This document shows positions 45,750 to 58,320 of a stretch of 64,000 nt of DNA, piece by piece. The stretch's first letter is position 1. Each line of letters opens with the position of its first letter. Under the pieces are notes generated by a model that saw nothing but the letters and a program-made list of their open reading frames with translations, was not told the DNA's origin and made no database searches. The stretch is from Uranotaenia lowii. Its lineage: Eukaryota; Arthropoda; Insecta; Diptera; Culicidae. The stretch is taken from positions 425,301,324 through 425,365,323 of the forward strand of contig NC_073692.1 of assembly GCF_029784155.1 (NCBI RefSeq). The letters run 5' to 3'. A program made the translations under genes and the position numbers.

Positions 45750-47917
45750 TTCTGGACGATTCAAAGGCTTATGTTTTCCGCATCATACGAACAGAAAAGC
45801 TGATTCCCCTTGTAGTTTTACACTGGTATGTACTTATGTCAATATGCAAGGGTGGATCTGATGGATCACGATTGCTCTCGTTCAACCTCTGCCTGGTTCT
45901 GGTGTGAATCATCCAGCAAAACTCCCGTAGAAGAGGAAAAATTAACAAACTTGTAAGCCCAGTGTAAGCCCCTTACATCTATTCATTATTCAGCAACTAG
46001 GTTAAACTTGTCATTGTTCATCGGCAGATAGTTTTCGATTGACTCCCCCGAACGATGCCCAGTTCAATGAGTAGGAACTGGCCCCAAACCAGCTGGAAAA
46101 ATGCCTTCTGCTCGTGGCTCGCTGCTTCGGTCGGACAAAGAAACGTGTCAGTCCTGTGGCAACTGTCAAAAAAAAAACTTTGATTGCATGTTCCCACCAA
46201 CGAACCAATCACCATAAATAAACAAGTGGATATCAGAAATCGTGTAACAACAGCTGAAAATCCTTTTTCCGCTGGTTCCGAAAAGAAAAAAAAAATGGCA
46301 TCCACACCTCCAACGCAAACTTTTCAGAACGAACGGCAAACGAAGGGATTTAGTTAAGTGGGGGAAAAAAAGGTGGCAAAAACAAGGACCGTTCGATTCT
46401 AATATTAATAAATCATTGGCGAAGTTTTTTTTATATCATTCAGCCCAAGCCAATGTAACCACCACCGGTATTCGACTTATGTTATGTTTCGATCGGTGGT
46501 TGGCAAACAGTCGAACTGAGTTGAGCGGAAAATGTCTTTATCACATTCCCGGTAATCTGTGGAAACGACGACTGACGAGGGCTCGCCGCAAGGGGCAAAC
46601 AACAAGAATCAGCCAGTCTAGCTAGCACACGTAAAATATTTCCCAGTTCTCATTCACAGGCTCAGTTAGTCAGGTCGATCAAAAACTGAAACTTGTCCGG
46701 TCTCTGAAGGTACAAAAATCCACGGATGGGAAGCTGCCTAGCTGGCTAGATGACAAGAACTTGGAGGTGAAAATCAGTTCGTCCTGCATCTAGCAGGCTG
46801 AGCAACGAACCAACACGTTCGGTTGTAGGAAAAACACCCACGCAGAAATCCAGACCTGCCTTTCGGTTGCCTTTGGCAGAATTTTCTTCGCTTTTGGTTG
46901 AAGGAACATTTGGTCGAATTTTTTTTTTTTGTTTGTGGTTTCTATACACATAAGATTGTTGATATTTTCCAAAGAATGTAAAAATGTTACAGACGTTTCA
47001 GATTGTTTTAGGTTGAAATTTGAAAAAAAAAAACGTGAAAAAGTCAATTAAATCATGTCATTTGTGAAACCAGAATTTCTAGCTAAATTTGTTATTGGCT
47101 GTACTGCCCATACTCGCATAACAATCCTACACTGAAATTCATCTTTTATTAACGAACCTGCCCCTTCGTCGTTTTTTCAAAGAACATAGGTTCTGGAATT
47201 TTCAAAAAAAAAAAAATTTAACTATTTGCTGTCTAATATGAAATTGTCAAAATTGGTGCCAACTCGGCAAGCCTTGTTGCATAAATATGCGAATTGTGTT
47301 GAAAAAATCTTTTTTTTTGCAACTTGCTTTAAGTAAATTGGCAAAAACCATAAACGATTAAAATAAAAGGCCTCAAAATTAACAATTTTTCATTCATATT
47401 ATTTCTGATCTATGGTATTCAGTTTAAATCTTTTTCGCTTGTAAACTCCAGAAATAAATTTAAAAAATTTACACTTCGTATTGCAAAAAATTTTCGACGA
47501 AACGAGATTAATAAAAATAGGTATGTAGTCGCAAAATTAATCTAACACTATTTTTTTCTTCACTTCCGTGCTTTTTAACGTTTGACAACCATGAGGCTTA
47601 TGATATAACTCAGTTTACAAGTCAGTTGCTTCTTGGGCCGATGTCAATGAGTTCGATCTCAAGAGTAACATCGAACACAGTTGTACCAGATACTCAATAA
47701 CTGTCCTCCAACTACAACATTGATATAAAGTTGTGAATGCCATAGACTTAGTATAACGACTATAATTGAATAAAAAAAAATCCTCAAACATGTTTAGATA
47801 AAGCAAGCATAATATTCACATTTTCATATGTGATGAAAGAAATTAGAGAAACATGAACTATCAAAGAACGAAAGAACATAAGCCGTAAATATCATGAAAA
47901 TTTCGAAAAAGATACAA
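45750..47917. other. No recognisable gene
   Basis: Includes some less AT-rich stretches (46000-46700) but no frame with a recognisable domain, and no terminal repeats that I could pair. Confidence 0.5.
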
Positions 47918-47920
47918 CGG

Positions 47921-47970
47921 CTCACCGACAGGACTTGAACCTGCAATCTCCGCTTCGGTACAACGGCGCG
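47921..47970 (-). other. tRNA-like 3' portion (tRNA-derived SINE head or tRNA fragment), cut by gap
   Basis: On the minus strand the sequence folds as the 3' half of a tRNA. The anticodon arm is CCGTT/AGCGG around the seven-base loop GTACCGA, followed by a five-base variable loop and a T arm GCAGG-TTCAAGT-CCTGT containing a pol III B-box match (GGTTCAAGTCC). A T5 run follows downstream. The 5' half is in the assembly gap. The loop would give anticodon ACC, unusual for a functional tRNA, so a tRNA-derived SINE is more likely. Confidence 0.55.
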
Positions 47971-48470
47971 NNNNNNNNNNNNNNNNNNNNNNNNNNNNNN
48001 NNNNNNNNNNNNNNNNNNNNNNNNNNNNNNNNNNNNNNNNNNNNNNNNNNNNNNNNNNNNNNNNNNNNNNNNNNNNNNNNNNNNNNNNNNNNNNNNNNNN
48101 NNNNNNNNNNNNNNNNNNNNNNNNNNNNNNNNNNNNNNNNNNNNNNNNNNNNNNNNNNNNNNNNNNNNNNNNNNNNNNNNNNNNNNNNNNNNNNNNNNNN
48201 NNNNNNNNNNNNNNNNNNNNNNNNNNNNNNNNNNNNNNNNNNNNNNNNNNNNNNNNNNNNNNNNNNNNNNNNNNNNNNNNNNNNNNNNNNNNNNNNNNNN
48301 NNNNNNNNNNNNNNNNNNNNNNNNNNNNNNNNNNNNNNNNNNNNNNNNNNNNNNNNNNNNNNNNNNNNNNNNNNNNNNNNNNNNNNNNNNNNNNNNNNNN
48401 NNNNNNNNNNNNNNNNNNNNNNNNNNNNNNNNNNNNNNNNNNNNNNNNNNNNNNNNNNNNNNNNNNNNNN
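47971..48470. other. Assembly gap of exactly 500 N
   Basis: Placeholder gap; true length unknown. It removes the 5' part of the tRNA-like sequence. Confidence 0.95.
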
Positions 48471-51400
48471 CTGACAAAGAAAGCGTTGTAAGTATAGAAC
48501 ACGATCAAAAAATTAATTTCATTACTGATCACTCATTAAAAAATTTTGCTTTAATTCGTCCAGTCAGCCAATCGACTTCCGAATCCCGATACCAAAACAG
48601 TAACGCGGAAAGGAAGTTGTTGTGCTTGGTGGCCGAACATCAACGAGAACACGTGGAAACGAGGAGCCGCGAAGTTCCGATCATAACGGGCCAAAGGTAG
48701 CGACACGAAGCGAACGGACGAACGACGATGATGAAGAACTGCTTATGAGCATGAGAGCATAAGGTAGGTACTAAGTGTCGGTCAGGCCAAACACGAGAGC
48801 TTCATCATTACTAAGTGCCAACATTTTGCGAGGCCACGATCGCCTGGCTCATAACTAAACCAGTTGTTGCGGTTTGGCTAGTTTGGTTCGGGGGAAGCCT
48901 CGGTCCTTGTTCCGGGATTTCAGTTAAGAACTTTTCCGACCAACCTCTGGGCTGGTTGATGTTTCGTGGCTTGTTAACGAATCGATTGCAAAGTTGAGCT
49001 GAATCCCCGTTCACTTGAAGGTGGAGTCGACGAGAGGTTTTATTATTACCGATCGTTTGTAGTGTGTTGCTCCGAGGGGTCGCAAGGGTCTCTGCTCTGG
49101 CAGCCGAAGCGTTGATCCGTCATCCCGAAGAAGGGTTCGAGAAATGACTTCCTGGCGGTGGGAGGCTGGACGAAGTGAGAAAACGAAACCATCATCTGAA
49201 AGGGTCAGTTTGGGAAGTCCGCGATTCACTGCTGTTGCCTGGCGGTTCAAACTTGATGATCAGTTATGAAACGTATAGTTTTATGCATTTATTTGCGGCT
49301 GATCAGGAAACTGAACTCGGATGTGGGGTTAATAAACGGGATTGGTAACTTGCTTCAACAGTTTTTTTTTTGCCAACCTAAAAAAAAACTACAAAAATTA
49401 TGAATTTTTCTATATATGTTTTAACGACTGATTTCCTAAAATACTGTTAAAAGTTAAATTTAGAACGAAATTTTGTATTCTTTTGGATTCTTTATCGAAC
49501 TACGATTTATTGACCAATAACCGAAAATTCATTTTGTGACATGTTCTTCCATCGGCAAAAAAAAACCCCCAAACTTCCGCTAGGGTGTCGATTGATGTTG
49601 ATGTTGTCCTCCTGTTGCCCGGCTGGGCTGTCAATGTGCGACCAATCGGCGAACGTGTACGCGGCAAGATCTGATCGATGTGATAATGAATTTAGACATC
49701 ACACTGAAAAGCGGCAGTGACATTGACAAATTGCACAGATAGAGAGCGAGCGCGAGCGCGCGGGGCCAAAATCCTGACCAAAACTGTGCAAACAACCGAA
49801 TGTACAAATCTATGTAGGTACCTACCGCCAGTTAGTTAGGTTAGTTTAAGCTCTTAGTTTAAGAGGAGTGAGAGGGAAGGCGCTTGAGGGTTTGCACCTT
49901 CGAACCCATTCAGCTATCGAGTGGTTTTAATCAACCTTAACCTGAAATCGACACACGTTCGACAACATAACGATAGCTACTCGAACTGGGGGGTTTCCAA
50001 AGGGAGCTCGAAAATTGCGGAAGGTTGGGGATGAATGGCGGCATAAAGGTAAAGTTGTTTGTATGCAGATCAATATTTGCAGCTGACGGTGACTTTACCT
50101 TTTGGTTTGTCATTTTGAGTCAGTCTTTAATGAGCTTCAGAATATGTGGCGCCCGCCATTAGATGACTAAAACTATTAACCTTACGAAGGATTCCTCCGG
50201 AATGAACTGTGAAATTTTTCTGGGAAATTTTCTAAGCATTTTGAACCGTTTTTGAATTTTGTTGGAACTTACTGTTTCGAAATTTATTGGCTCAAACTAC
50301 CCAAAACCGTGAAAAAAGCTTTAAATTCTTGATCAAAATAAACTTTTTCTACAATCAAAACCAACAAAAAAATTTTAAATATCAGAAGCTTTTCTATATG
50401 GACCATTTAAAGAGAAAAATATTCATGAAGTGATCTATTTCGCTTTTCCTTACCCTTCGGGGGGGAGGCAAACTAAAAGCGCATACTGTAGAAGAAGAAC
50501 ACTAACTTTACAGTTTAATTTTTGCTCTCTCAAATGTTTGAATCTTTTAAGAATTTAACATATCTTTCAATAGAATATCTTAAATTTTCAGAATTTTCCG
50601 TAAAAAGTAGAATTGAATATATGTTCCGATGTGATTTTACCAAAATGATCTGAAACCTCATTATTTTTTTTTTACCTTGTATGTAGATGTAATTTTTACA
50701 CACCTTTAATCAAAAGCAGATAACCCTCAAACTGGACAGATACGATATTTTGATTTATATATCAGTCATTTCTAACTTCAACATTTTCAACGTAAAACCC
50801 CTTTCTTCAGCAAATTTAAGCCGTAAGGTTGAATAAATCGCCAAACAAACAAAAAACCGATGAAACTTTTTTGGGTGGCTAACGAAAGTACCCATCCAAT
50901 TATTCAATTGATTATCGTTTTCGAGCAAAAATTTTAAATCAGCAGTGCAAGTTTCATGTTTTCCATTGACAAACATATCCTCACTGGAATTAGATCCTAT
51001 CGGCTTTCCTGAAATTTTGGCGACATCACATTAGCGCCAACTAAGGGTTAACGAGTTGGGGTCCATCCTCTAATTCAAACACTTTTCACGCACACTCGTG
51101 CACCATTGCATTTTACATTACCGTAAACAATATGAACACCATCATGGTGTGAGTGAAGTGGCGTTTGAAATTCATTGATTCAGCACTGATTAACTGATAT
51201 AACACTGCACCACATTTCCATCAACCTTAGGTTCATGTTTAACTGTTTAGTAAGTGATTGATACACTGGTAGTGATGGCGCTAGTATTCAAAATTTACTC
51301 CACGTGTTCTAATGACACGTTGAAAAATATATTGAAATTTCATTATCTACCAAGACAGGTTTCATTTTTCTGCGTGCAAAAGTATAAGTTACTATGGTGT

Positions 51401-51720
51401 TCAATTTTTGTTTTGTTTTCTTTCCAGTGAAAAAAGGTCCCGATGATTGAAATGTACTAGATTCTTTAGGCTTTGAAATTTGAAACATGTCTACATTTGA
51501 ATATCAACCCTTCAAATTTAAGGATAGATTCTAATCATTGGCATTAGGAATAAACAAAATTACTTCATAGTAGATTTGAAATTGAAGTTTAATTTTTTTT
51601 TTAGCAAATGTTTAAAAGTCATAGATTTAAAGATATTCAAAGCAAAAATGTTCTTAATCTTATTGAGGAAAAAAATCGCAGTTGTTTAAAAAAGGATCTT
51701 CTGGCGGTAATCTAGGCATT
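48471..51720. other. No recognisable gene
   Basis: The stretches 48550-49250 and 49600-50000 are less AT-rich than the surroundings, with a GAGCGAGCGCGAGCGCGCGG stretch at about 49745, so a host regulatory or untranslated region is possible. I see no coding exon. Confidence 0.45.
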
Positions 51721-51724
51721 TTTA

Positions 51725-53365
51725 ATTTATTTTATTTACATAGTATTCCGTCTCACGACATAACTTAACGAACATAATTCCTAAAATTCACTCGGTCCAT
51801 GGCAACCGTTCTCCAATTTCTCGGGCACTCCACGTTCGCCAGATCACGCTCCACTTGGTCTAACCACCTCGCTCGTTGCGCCTCCGCTCGTCTTGTTCCT
51901 ACCGGATTCGTAGCGAACACCGGTTTTGCAGGACAGTCGTCCGGCATTCTCGCAACATGTCCCGCCCAGCGTATTCGGCCAGCCTTCACCACCTTCTGGA
52001 TACTGGGTTCGCCGTAGAGTCGCGCGAGGTCGTGGTTCATCCTTCGCCTCCACACTCCGTTCTCCTGTACGCCACTGAAGATGGTTTTTAACACTTGTCG
52101 CTCGAACACTCCGAGTGTACGCAGGGCCTCCTCGAGCAATATCCATGTCTCGTGCCCATATAGAACAGCCGGTCTAATGAGCGTCATACATAGGTTACAC
52201 TTCGTGCGAGGGCTAAGTCTACTCGACCGCAGTTGCTTGTGGAGTCCATAGTAGGCACGACTTCCGCTGATAATTCGCCTCCGGATCTCACGGCTGGTGT
52301 CATTGTCTGCGGTCACCAGTGAGCCGAGATAGACAATGTCTTCGACTATCTCCAGCTCGTCGCCGTCGATCGTGACCTTGTTATTTCTGGACAAGCGGGT
52401 TCGGTCGGTCTCGGATCCGCAGACCAGCGTGTACTTCGTCTTGGACGTATTAATCATCAAACCAATCCTTCCTGCTTCGTGTTTCAGTTTGCGGTAGATC
52501 TCCTCTACCGCCGCAGATCATCTGCCGACTATATCAGTATCATCGGCAAAGCAGATAAGTTGACTGGATCTGTTGAAAATCGTGCCCCGCATTTCGCCCA
52601 CCGCTCGTCGAATAACACCTTCTAGCGCCACGTTGAACATCATGCAGGATAGACCATCACCTTGTCGAAGCCCCCTGCGCGATTCGAATGAACTCGACAA
52701 TTCACCCGAAATCCACACACAGCTCTGCGTTCCATCCATCGTAGCCTTGATCAGTCTGATCAGCTTCCCGGAAAAGCCGTTCTCGTCCATGATTTTCCAT
52801 AGCTCGTTACGGTCGATCGTGTTGTATGCGGCTTGGTGTTCACGGCATTTTGGAGGATTTGCCGTAATGGAATATCTGGTCCGTCGTAGACCGTTCCTCC
52901 TTGAAGCCGGTCTGATGACTTCCCACGAATCTGTTTGCTTGTGGCGTTAGGCGGCGGAGTAGGATTCGGGACAGCACTTTGTAGGCGGCATTGAGGACAG
53001 TGATCGCTCGGTAGTTCTCACAGTCCAATTTGTCACCCTTCTTGTAGATGGGGCATATTACCCCCTCCTTCCACTCCTCCGGTAGCTGTTCTATGTCCCA
53101 GATCCGGACTATCAACCGGTGTAGGAAATTGGCCAACTTGTCCGGGCCCATTTTGATGAGTTCAGCTGCGATGCCATCCTTCCCAGCCGACTTGTTTCTA
53201 TTCAGCTGGCAAATGGCTTCCTTAACTTCACTCATCGTTGGGAGTGGCTCCTCTACGTCGTTGGCTACGCCGGTGATGTACCTTCCCCCACCGTCTTGAT
53301 CTCCTGCATGTGCGCGCCAACGATTTGTTGGAGTGTCAAACAATAGTCCGACTATCATGATACTT
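51725..53365 (-). mobile_element. RTE-clade LINE (JAM1-like), 5'-truncated
   Basis: Minus-strand 3' half of an RTE-clade element, with LRQGDGLSCMMFNVALE and ICFADDTDIVGR as clade-typical motifs. The 3' end is AT-rich (near TATGTAAATAAAAT on the minus strand). I could not identify a target duplication. It is distinct from the GVRQGCILSP family at the other sites. Confidence 0.85.
51765..53358 (-). pseudogene. RTE-clade reverse transcriptase, broken, motif A lost
   Basis: Minus strand: NKSAGKDGIAAELIK, YKKGDKLDCENYRAITVLN, QTGFKEERSTTDQIF, then KCREHQ joined directly to AAYNTIDRNELW near 52820. In RTE elements the intervening stretch contains the motif A Asp (FIDFK type), so a deletion has removed it here; the frame also shifts. 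RGLRQGDGLSCMMFN and ICFADDTDIVGR (motifs B and C) follow, then a TGA near 52517. The C-terminal frame 52460-51765 reads MINTSKTKYTLV, VEDIVYLGSLVT and RWAGHVARMPDDCPAK. It cannot be functional. Confidence 0.88.
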
Positions 53366-54490
53366 AGAGTTCTTTGCTGTTTCCTAACACCGGAACGTGA
53401 GCTATTATGAAAAAATCGATAAATTTGTGTGCGGCTATCCGCGATGGCAGGTAAATGTTTGACGTTTTGTAGGACAAATGTATGGCCGTTTTCAAAAGCT
53501 TTCCAAAAGCTCTCTAACTAATCTAAACTTTTCTATGGAGGACATGGTGTCGCTAGTGTTTGCTTAGAAAGCGGTCAAAGTGTATTAGATGAATGCACTG
53601 TGACTCTATAAAAAATAACTCATAGTCCAATCTTTAAAATCTTTATCATTACTGTTTTTTCAGTGCAGTATAAAATAAGGTGATATTTCAAGCAAGGAAG
53701 AATGACCTTAATGGGTTAAATTACTATAAAAAAGGAAAAAAGGGATATTTCAAATATCCGAAATAATTAGGATAAAATGTCGTAAATTTTAATTCCTTAA
53801 TATTTAAAAAGAGACCGATGATAGGTCACAAAGTCAGGAAGGTTTAGTTAGAATCTAGGATGTTATTAAATTGAAGATCGCAAATAAATCTAATCCGATA
53901 AATTCAACAAATTCACTTCATATAGGGTACTTCTGAAATAAAAAACTGTATAAGCGTGTACTATTTATAGCGTGTCTACTGTAAAGAAAAAAAAAGCATT
54001 CTTCATTAATAACTAAATCTCTAGTTTCACATACACTAAAAATTTACAAATTATATCAACAACAGTAAAAGATACACCAAGATCAATAGAATGATCGAAC
54101 CAAATAGTACCAAATTTAATCAGTTGAGGAAAGTGTATCTAAAATAACTTGAATTGAATCCATCGTTCTGTGTAAAACACTCCCCAAAATGTGACGATTT
54201 GGCTCGGTACTAAAAGGTTTAAAGTACAGTTTATAGATCTGGTCTAGAAAAATATTTTGAAATTTTTAATGAGTACTGTGTACAGTTGAGCAGGTTCTTT
54301 GGTTTGCTTGACCAAAACCCCTTTCTAAAAAATTTAAAAAATTTATCAAAAAATGCTATTCAGAAACTTTACATTGGTCCAATCACATATCTTTATATAA
54401 AATGAAGTTCGTTTCCAAAACAAAATTAATGATTTAAGGGAAATAAAATACTCTGTTGTGGTATGAGCCTACTTGGTTGAATGATTCGAC
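53366..54490. other. No recognisable gene
   Basis: AT-rich, no domain-bearing frame. Confidence 0.5.
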
Positions 54491-54713
54491 TGAATCAAAG
54501 CAATCGAAAGATTCCTTTTAATTCAACCACGGTAAATGAAAAGTTCATATACCAGTATTTCGATAGCAACTTACTACCTTCTTCAGTGAACGTTTTCGAT
54601 TGAATCGAAAACGTTCACTGAAGAAGGTAGTAAGTTGCTATCGAAATACTGGTATATGAACTTTTCATTTACCGTGGTTGAATTAAAAGGAATCTTTCGA
54701 TTGCTTTGATTCA
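54491..54713. repeat. Perfect 223-bp palindrome
   Basis: 54491-54601 is the exact reverse complement of 54603-54713, with the single G at 54602 as centre. All 111 arm bases match by eye. There is no spacer and no coding content. Confidence 0.95.
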
Positions 54714-55095
54714 GAAATAAAATAATTTGGAAATGAATATCTTTGCAAATATGTGATTTTTTTTTGTTTTTAGTTGAGGAATTTAAGATTTTGGCTGGCA
54801 AATGGTAGACAATGTGCAACACGAGGCCCCATAATGGTCATATCACCTCTTATTCACAACTCCTATCTCAACCTCCCCGTGGTACCGGCTGGGATGCGAG
54901 TAACCTAAGAGGAGATCGGATACCCAACCCCGGTCGCATGCAAACTGAGGGCGCTTGCAGGGGTGGCGTGCAACAACAACCGAGCTTCTGTTCTCAGGAG
55001 AGGCTCAAACAGCGTCTGTCTCGCAGCGAGCGGCTGAATTTATGAAATGCAGCTCCCGCCAGCCCGCGGGATAGGGACTTTAGGCTAACAACCAA

Positions 55096-58000
55096 TTGCT
55101 CCCGATTTATAAAATTGTTACGGAATCCGAAAAAATGACTGACCTGGAACTTTGGCGACGACTTTTAGCACGAAAACTTGGACACGAATTGGAACTTGGA
55201 ACGTTTTTAACCCTTGCCCAACATGGCAAGCTGGTTCAACTTGCTAGAGAAGCTAGCCGCCTCAAGTTTGAAATTCTGGGACTGAGCGAAGTCTATTGGC
55301 CTAACACTAGAGATCACAAGACACAGTCCGGGCAAGTATTGCTTTACTCTGGCATACGAGGAAAACACGCTACTCGGGATCGAGGAGTTGGTTTCCTATT
55401 AGGTAAGCCTGCAGGCCCGTGCGACCCTTATAATATGGGAAACGATAAACGAAAGAATAATCGTAGCCAGATTTAGAACACGGGGTTAGAAACCTTACAA
55501 TGCAATGGTCCAGTGTTATGCGCCAACTGACGTTGCCGATTTGCAGGAGAAAGAGCAGTTTTACAGTCAACTGAACAGCGTGGTGGAGAAAATTCCGTAG
55601 GGTGACATTCAAATCCATTTGGGCGACTTCAACGCAAAGATTGGCTCCGACAATCAGGACCTTGAGCGCATCATGGGGCGCCATGGCATAAGACAGATGA
55701 GCGAAAACGGAGAGCTGTTTGTAGAATTTTGTGGCAACAACAACATGGTGATCGGTGGATCGCTCTTCCCCCATCGACCAGCACATAAGGTCACTTGGGT
55801 ATCCCAAGATGGCCGAACAGAAAATCAAATTGACCACATCTGCATCAGCCGAAAATAGAGAAGGAGCCTTCTTGATGTCCGCAGCAAACGTAGAAGCATC
55901 TGACCATCACCTCGTCCTTGGCTAGATACGACTAAAAGTTGCCCGGGTTTTTTTTTATTTTATTTATTTATTTATTTATTTTTACAAGATGGAAATTTGA
56001 TTTCAAACCATAACAGCCGGGTGTTTGCTGCCGTGAGTGGGTTCGTCCCACTAAAACTACCTTGGGCTTCGTGTGCCAGATGTGCCCCTTGGTTTCACCC
56101 TATGATACTACATCAAGGGGTAGGCTGTGCTCATGCACTTATACATCTCACCCTTTTCCTCTTTCTCAATTTTTCCTCAATTTCTCCTTGATCATCGTTC
56201 TGCTTTATCCTTTTTCTCCTTTTTCCTCCTTCTCCTTTTCCTCTATCGCCAACTTCAGATTGGTACGGAAGACCCCGAAACGTGTGCCGGTTAGGTAACT
56301 CATTCATAATAACTCACGCCCGTTACAGCAACCACTTCCGCAGGATTCCTAACCATCAAGAGTTGCGCGTGTCCAACGGCGCGAGGAGAAAGTTGGGTGT
56401 CGATACGACGTCCGCCGGTTGGAGAATCCAGAGGTGAAAAGGGCATACCTTGAACAGCTTGAATCCTGAGCTTCGGAGCTGCCGACAGACGGAACAGTCG
56501 AAGAACAGTGGTGTGGAATCAAGAATGCCTTTATCACGACGAGCCATGGTACTCTCGGTAAAGTTTGTGAAAGAAGAAGTGAGTGGATGTCGAATGAAAC
56601 TCTGACGATGGTCGATGATCGGAGAATGGCGAAAGTCGGAATTGAGCAGGCATGTACCGGCTCAGTCAAAGCAGCCGCCCACTTATACGATATGCGGAAC
56701 TGGAAAAGGCAGTTAAACGAGCTTGTAGACGAGATAAGAGAGCTTGGACAAACTCCCTAGCCAAAGAGGGAGAAAGAACCGTCGCCAATGGAGATATCCG
56801 ATTACTTTATGACAAGGACTAATGCTAGAATACCGCTGAAAAAAAAGCAGGTCAGTTATTGACCGATCGAACAGATCAGCTCAAACGGTGAACTGAGCAC
56901 TTCGAACAACTATTCCAAGTAACGAATAGCGATGGCCAACAGAATCCACAGCTCGAAGCGCCAACAGTAAGTCAATGGCGTCAACTTGGAAGCGCCCTCA
57001 CTTGCTGAAATAAGGCTGAAAAGTCCATTCTTGCTGAAATGCTGAAAGCCGACCCTGCACCGCAAATGTTGCACCGTCCTTTCGCTGACATTTGGGATAC
57101 TGCAACATTCCCGGCCGACTGGATGCAGGGTATCCTCGTTAAGGTCCCGGAGAAAGGAGACCTGCGGTTACTGGCGAGGCATACCGTTGATCTGTACAAC
57201 CCTTAAAAGTACTCTACAAAGTGATCCTGAACAGGATCCCGAGAAAATCGACGCTACACTCCGACGGCAACAAGCTGGATTCCGATCCGTACGATCATGT
57301 GTGGACTACATCACAATAATGCTTTGAATCATACTGGAACAATTCAACGAATTCCAGGACTCTCTTCTGCTGGTGTTCGTTGATTTCGAAAAGGCATTTG
57401 ACCGACCGAATCATGACACATCTGGGCGTCTTCAAGGCGACGAGGAGTCCTAGAGAAACTAGTCCGTCTCTTCGAAACACAGTACGAGGTATTTTCGTGC
57501 AAGGTCTTGCACGACGGTGTCTTGTCTGATCCAATCCCTGTAAACTGGAGTGAGACAGGGATGTATCTTATCACCGCTACTCTTACTTATCGTAATGGAT
57601 GAGATTCTGACTGGATCGATCGACTGTGCACCAAACCGAGGATTGCCGTGGAGTCTATCAACAATGGAGCAACTGAACAACATTGACCTGGCTGACGATA
57701 TTGCATTGCTCGCCCAAAGGCAACAAGACATGCAGAGCCAACTCGACGACCTCACCGAAAGCTTCGAGGCAGCAGGTCTCAAAGTCAATGTCGGAAAGGC
57801 CAAGTCGAAGGAGATCAACACAGGAAATCCCTCCAGTTTCATGGTAGGTGGACAACAATTTGATAAGGTGGAGTGCTTCCAGTATCTTGATAGCCAGATA
57901 ACGCCTGATGGTGGTACTTGGAAAGACATCGAACCCGGATCAGAAAAGCCCGATTTTCATTTGCGAGTCTCCGGAACATTTGGCGCTCACGTCATCCACG

Positions 58001-58320
58001 CTAGGTGGCCTGGCAACTGGATCTCAAATGAGGAGCTACATCGCTGGTGTCATCAAAGGGCGCAAGAAATCGAGTTTCGGGAACGTAAGTGGAGATGGAT
58101 TGGGCACACGTTGCGAAAAGATGAGAACGAGATTTGCAGAGAGGCGCTTGAATGGAATCCAGAAGGACATCGAAAGAGTGGCGGCGGAATACGAACTGTC
58201 GATGACTGGTCTTGACTGGGACCAAATGAAGACGCTGGCTCCAGATCGTCAACAGTGGAGGTCTTTTACCACGGCTCTATACACCGGAGGATCAGTGCGG
58301 GAACATTTAGTTAGTGAGTA
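55096..58320 (+). pseudogene. RTE-like endonuclease-reverse transcriptase, copy 3 (heavily degraded)
   Basis: Endonuclease pieces: LARKLGHELELGTF at 55163-55204, where the expected GTWNV block is shortened so the catalytic Asn is lost; FEILGLSEVYW (Glu); IHLGDFNAKIGS near 55614; and GRTENQIDHICISRK near 55813. A TAG ends the frame near 55856. After the retroposon, linker sequence (VGCRYDV, RRLENPEVKRAYLEQLES) follows in shifted frames. RT pieces: VFVDFEKAFD near 57374, RQGCILSPLLLLIVMDEIL near 57553 and DLADDIALLAQ near 57686. The terminal WRWIGHTLRKDENEICREAL lies near 58093. More than ten frame lesions are evident. Confidence 0.87.
55943..56357 (-). mobile_element. Short retroposon fragment in minus orientation
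   Basis: Bordered by AAAAGTTGC (55934-55942) and AAGAGTTGC (56358-56366), a 9-bp duplication with one difference. The left edge is T-rich with (ATTT)n, so on the minus strand the element ends in an A-rich (AAAT)n tail. The body is probably the 3' UTR of a LINE or a SINE; I do not recognise the family. Confidence 0.75.

Larger units (their letters stand above)
54815..58320 (+). mobile_element. RTE-like LINE copy 3, longest copy
   Basis: It spans a 5' region (54815 to about 55130), endonuclease, reverse transcriptase and 3' end, finishing with TTAGTTAGTGAGTAAG, a degenerate four-base tail. It is more complete at the 5' end than copies 1 and 2 but has many small deletions. A 415-bp retroposon interrupts it at 55943-56357. 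Confidence 0.85.
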
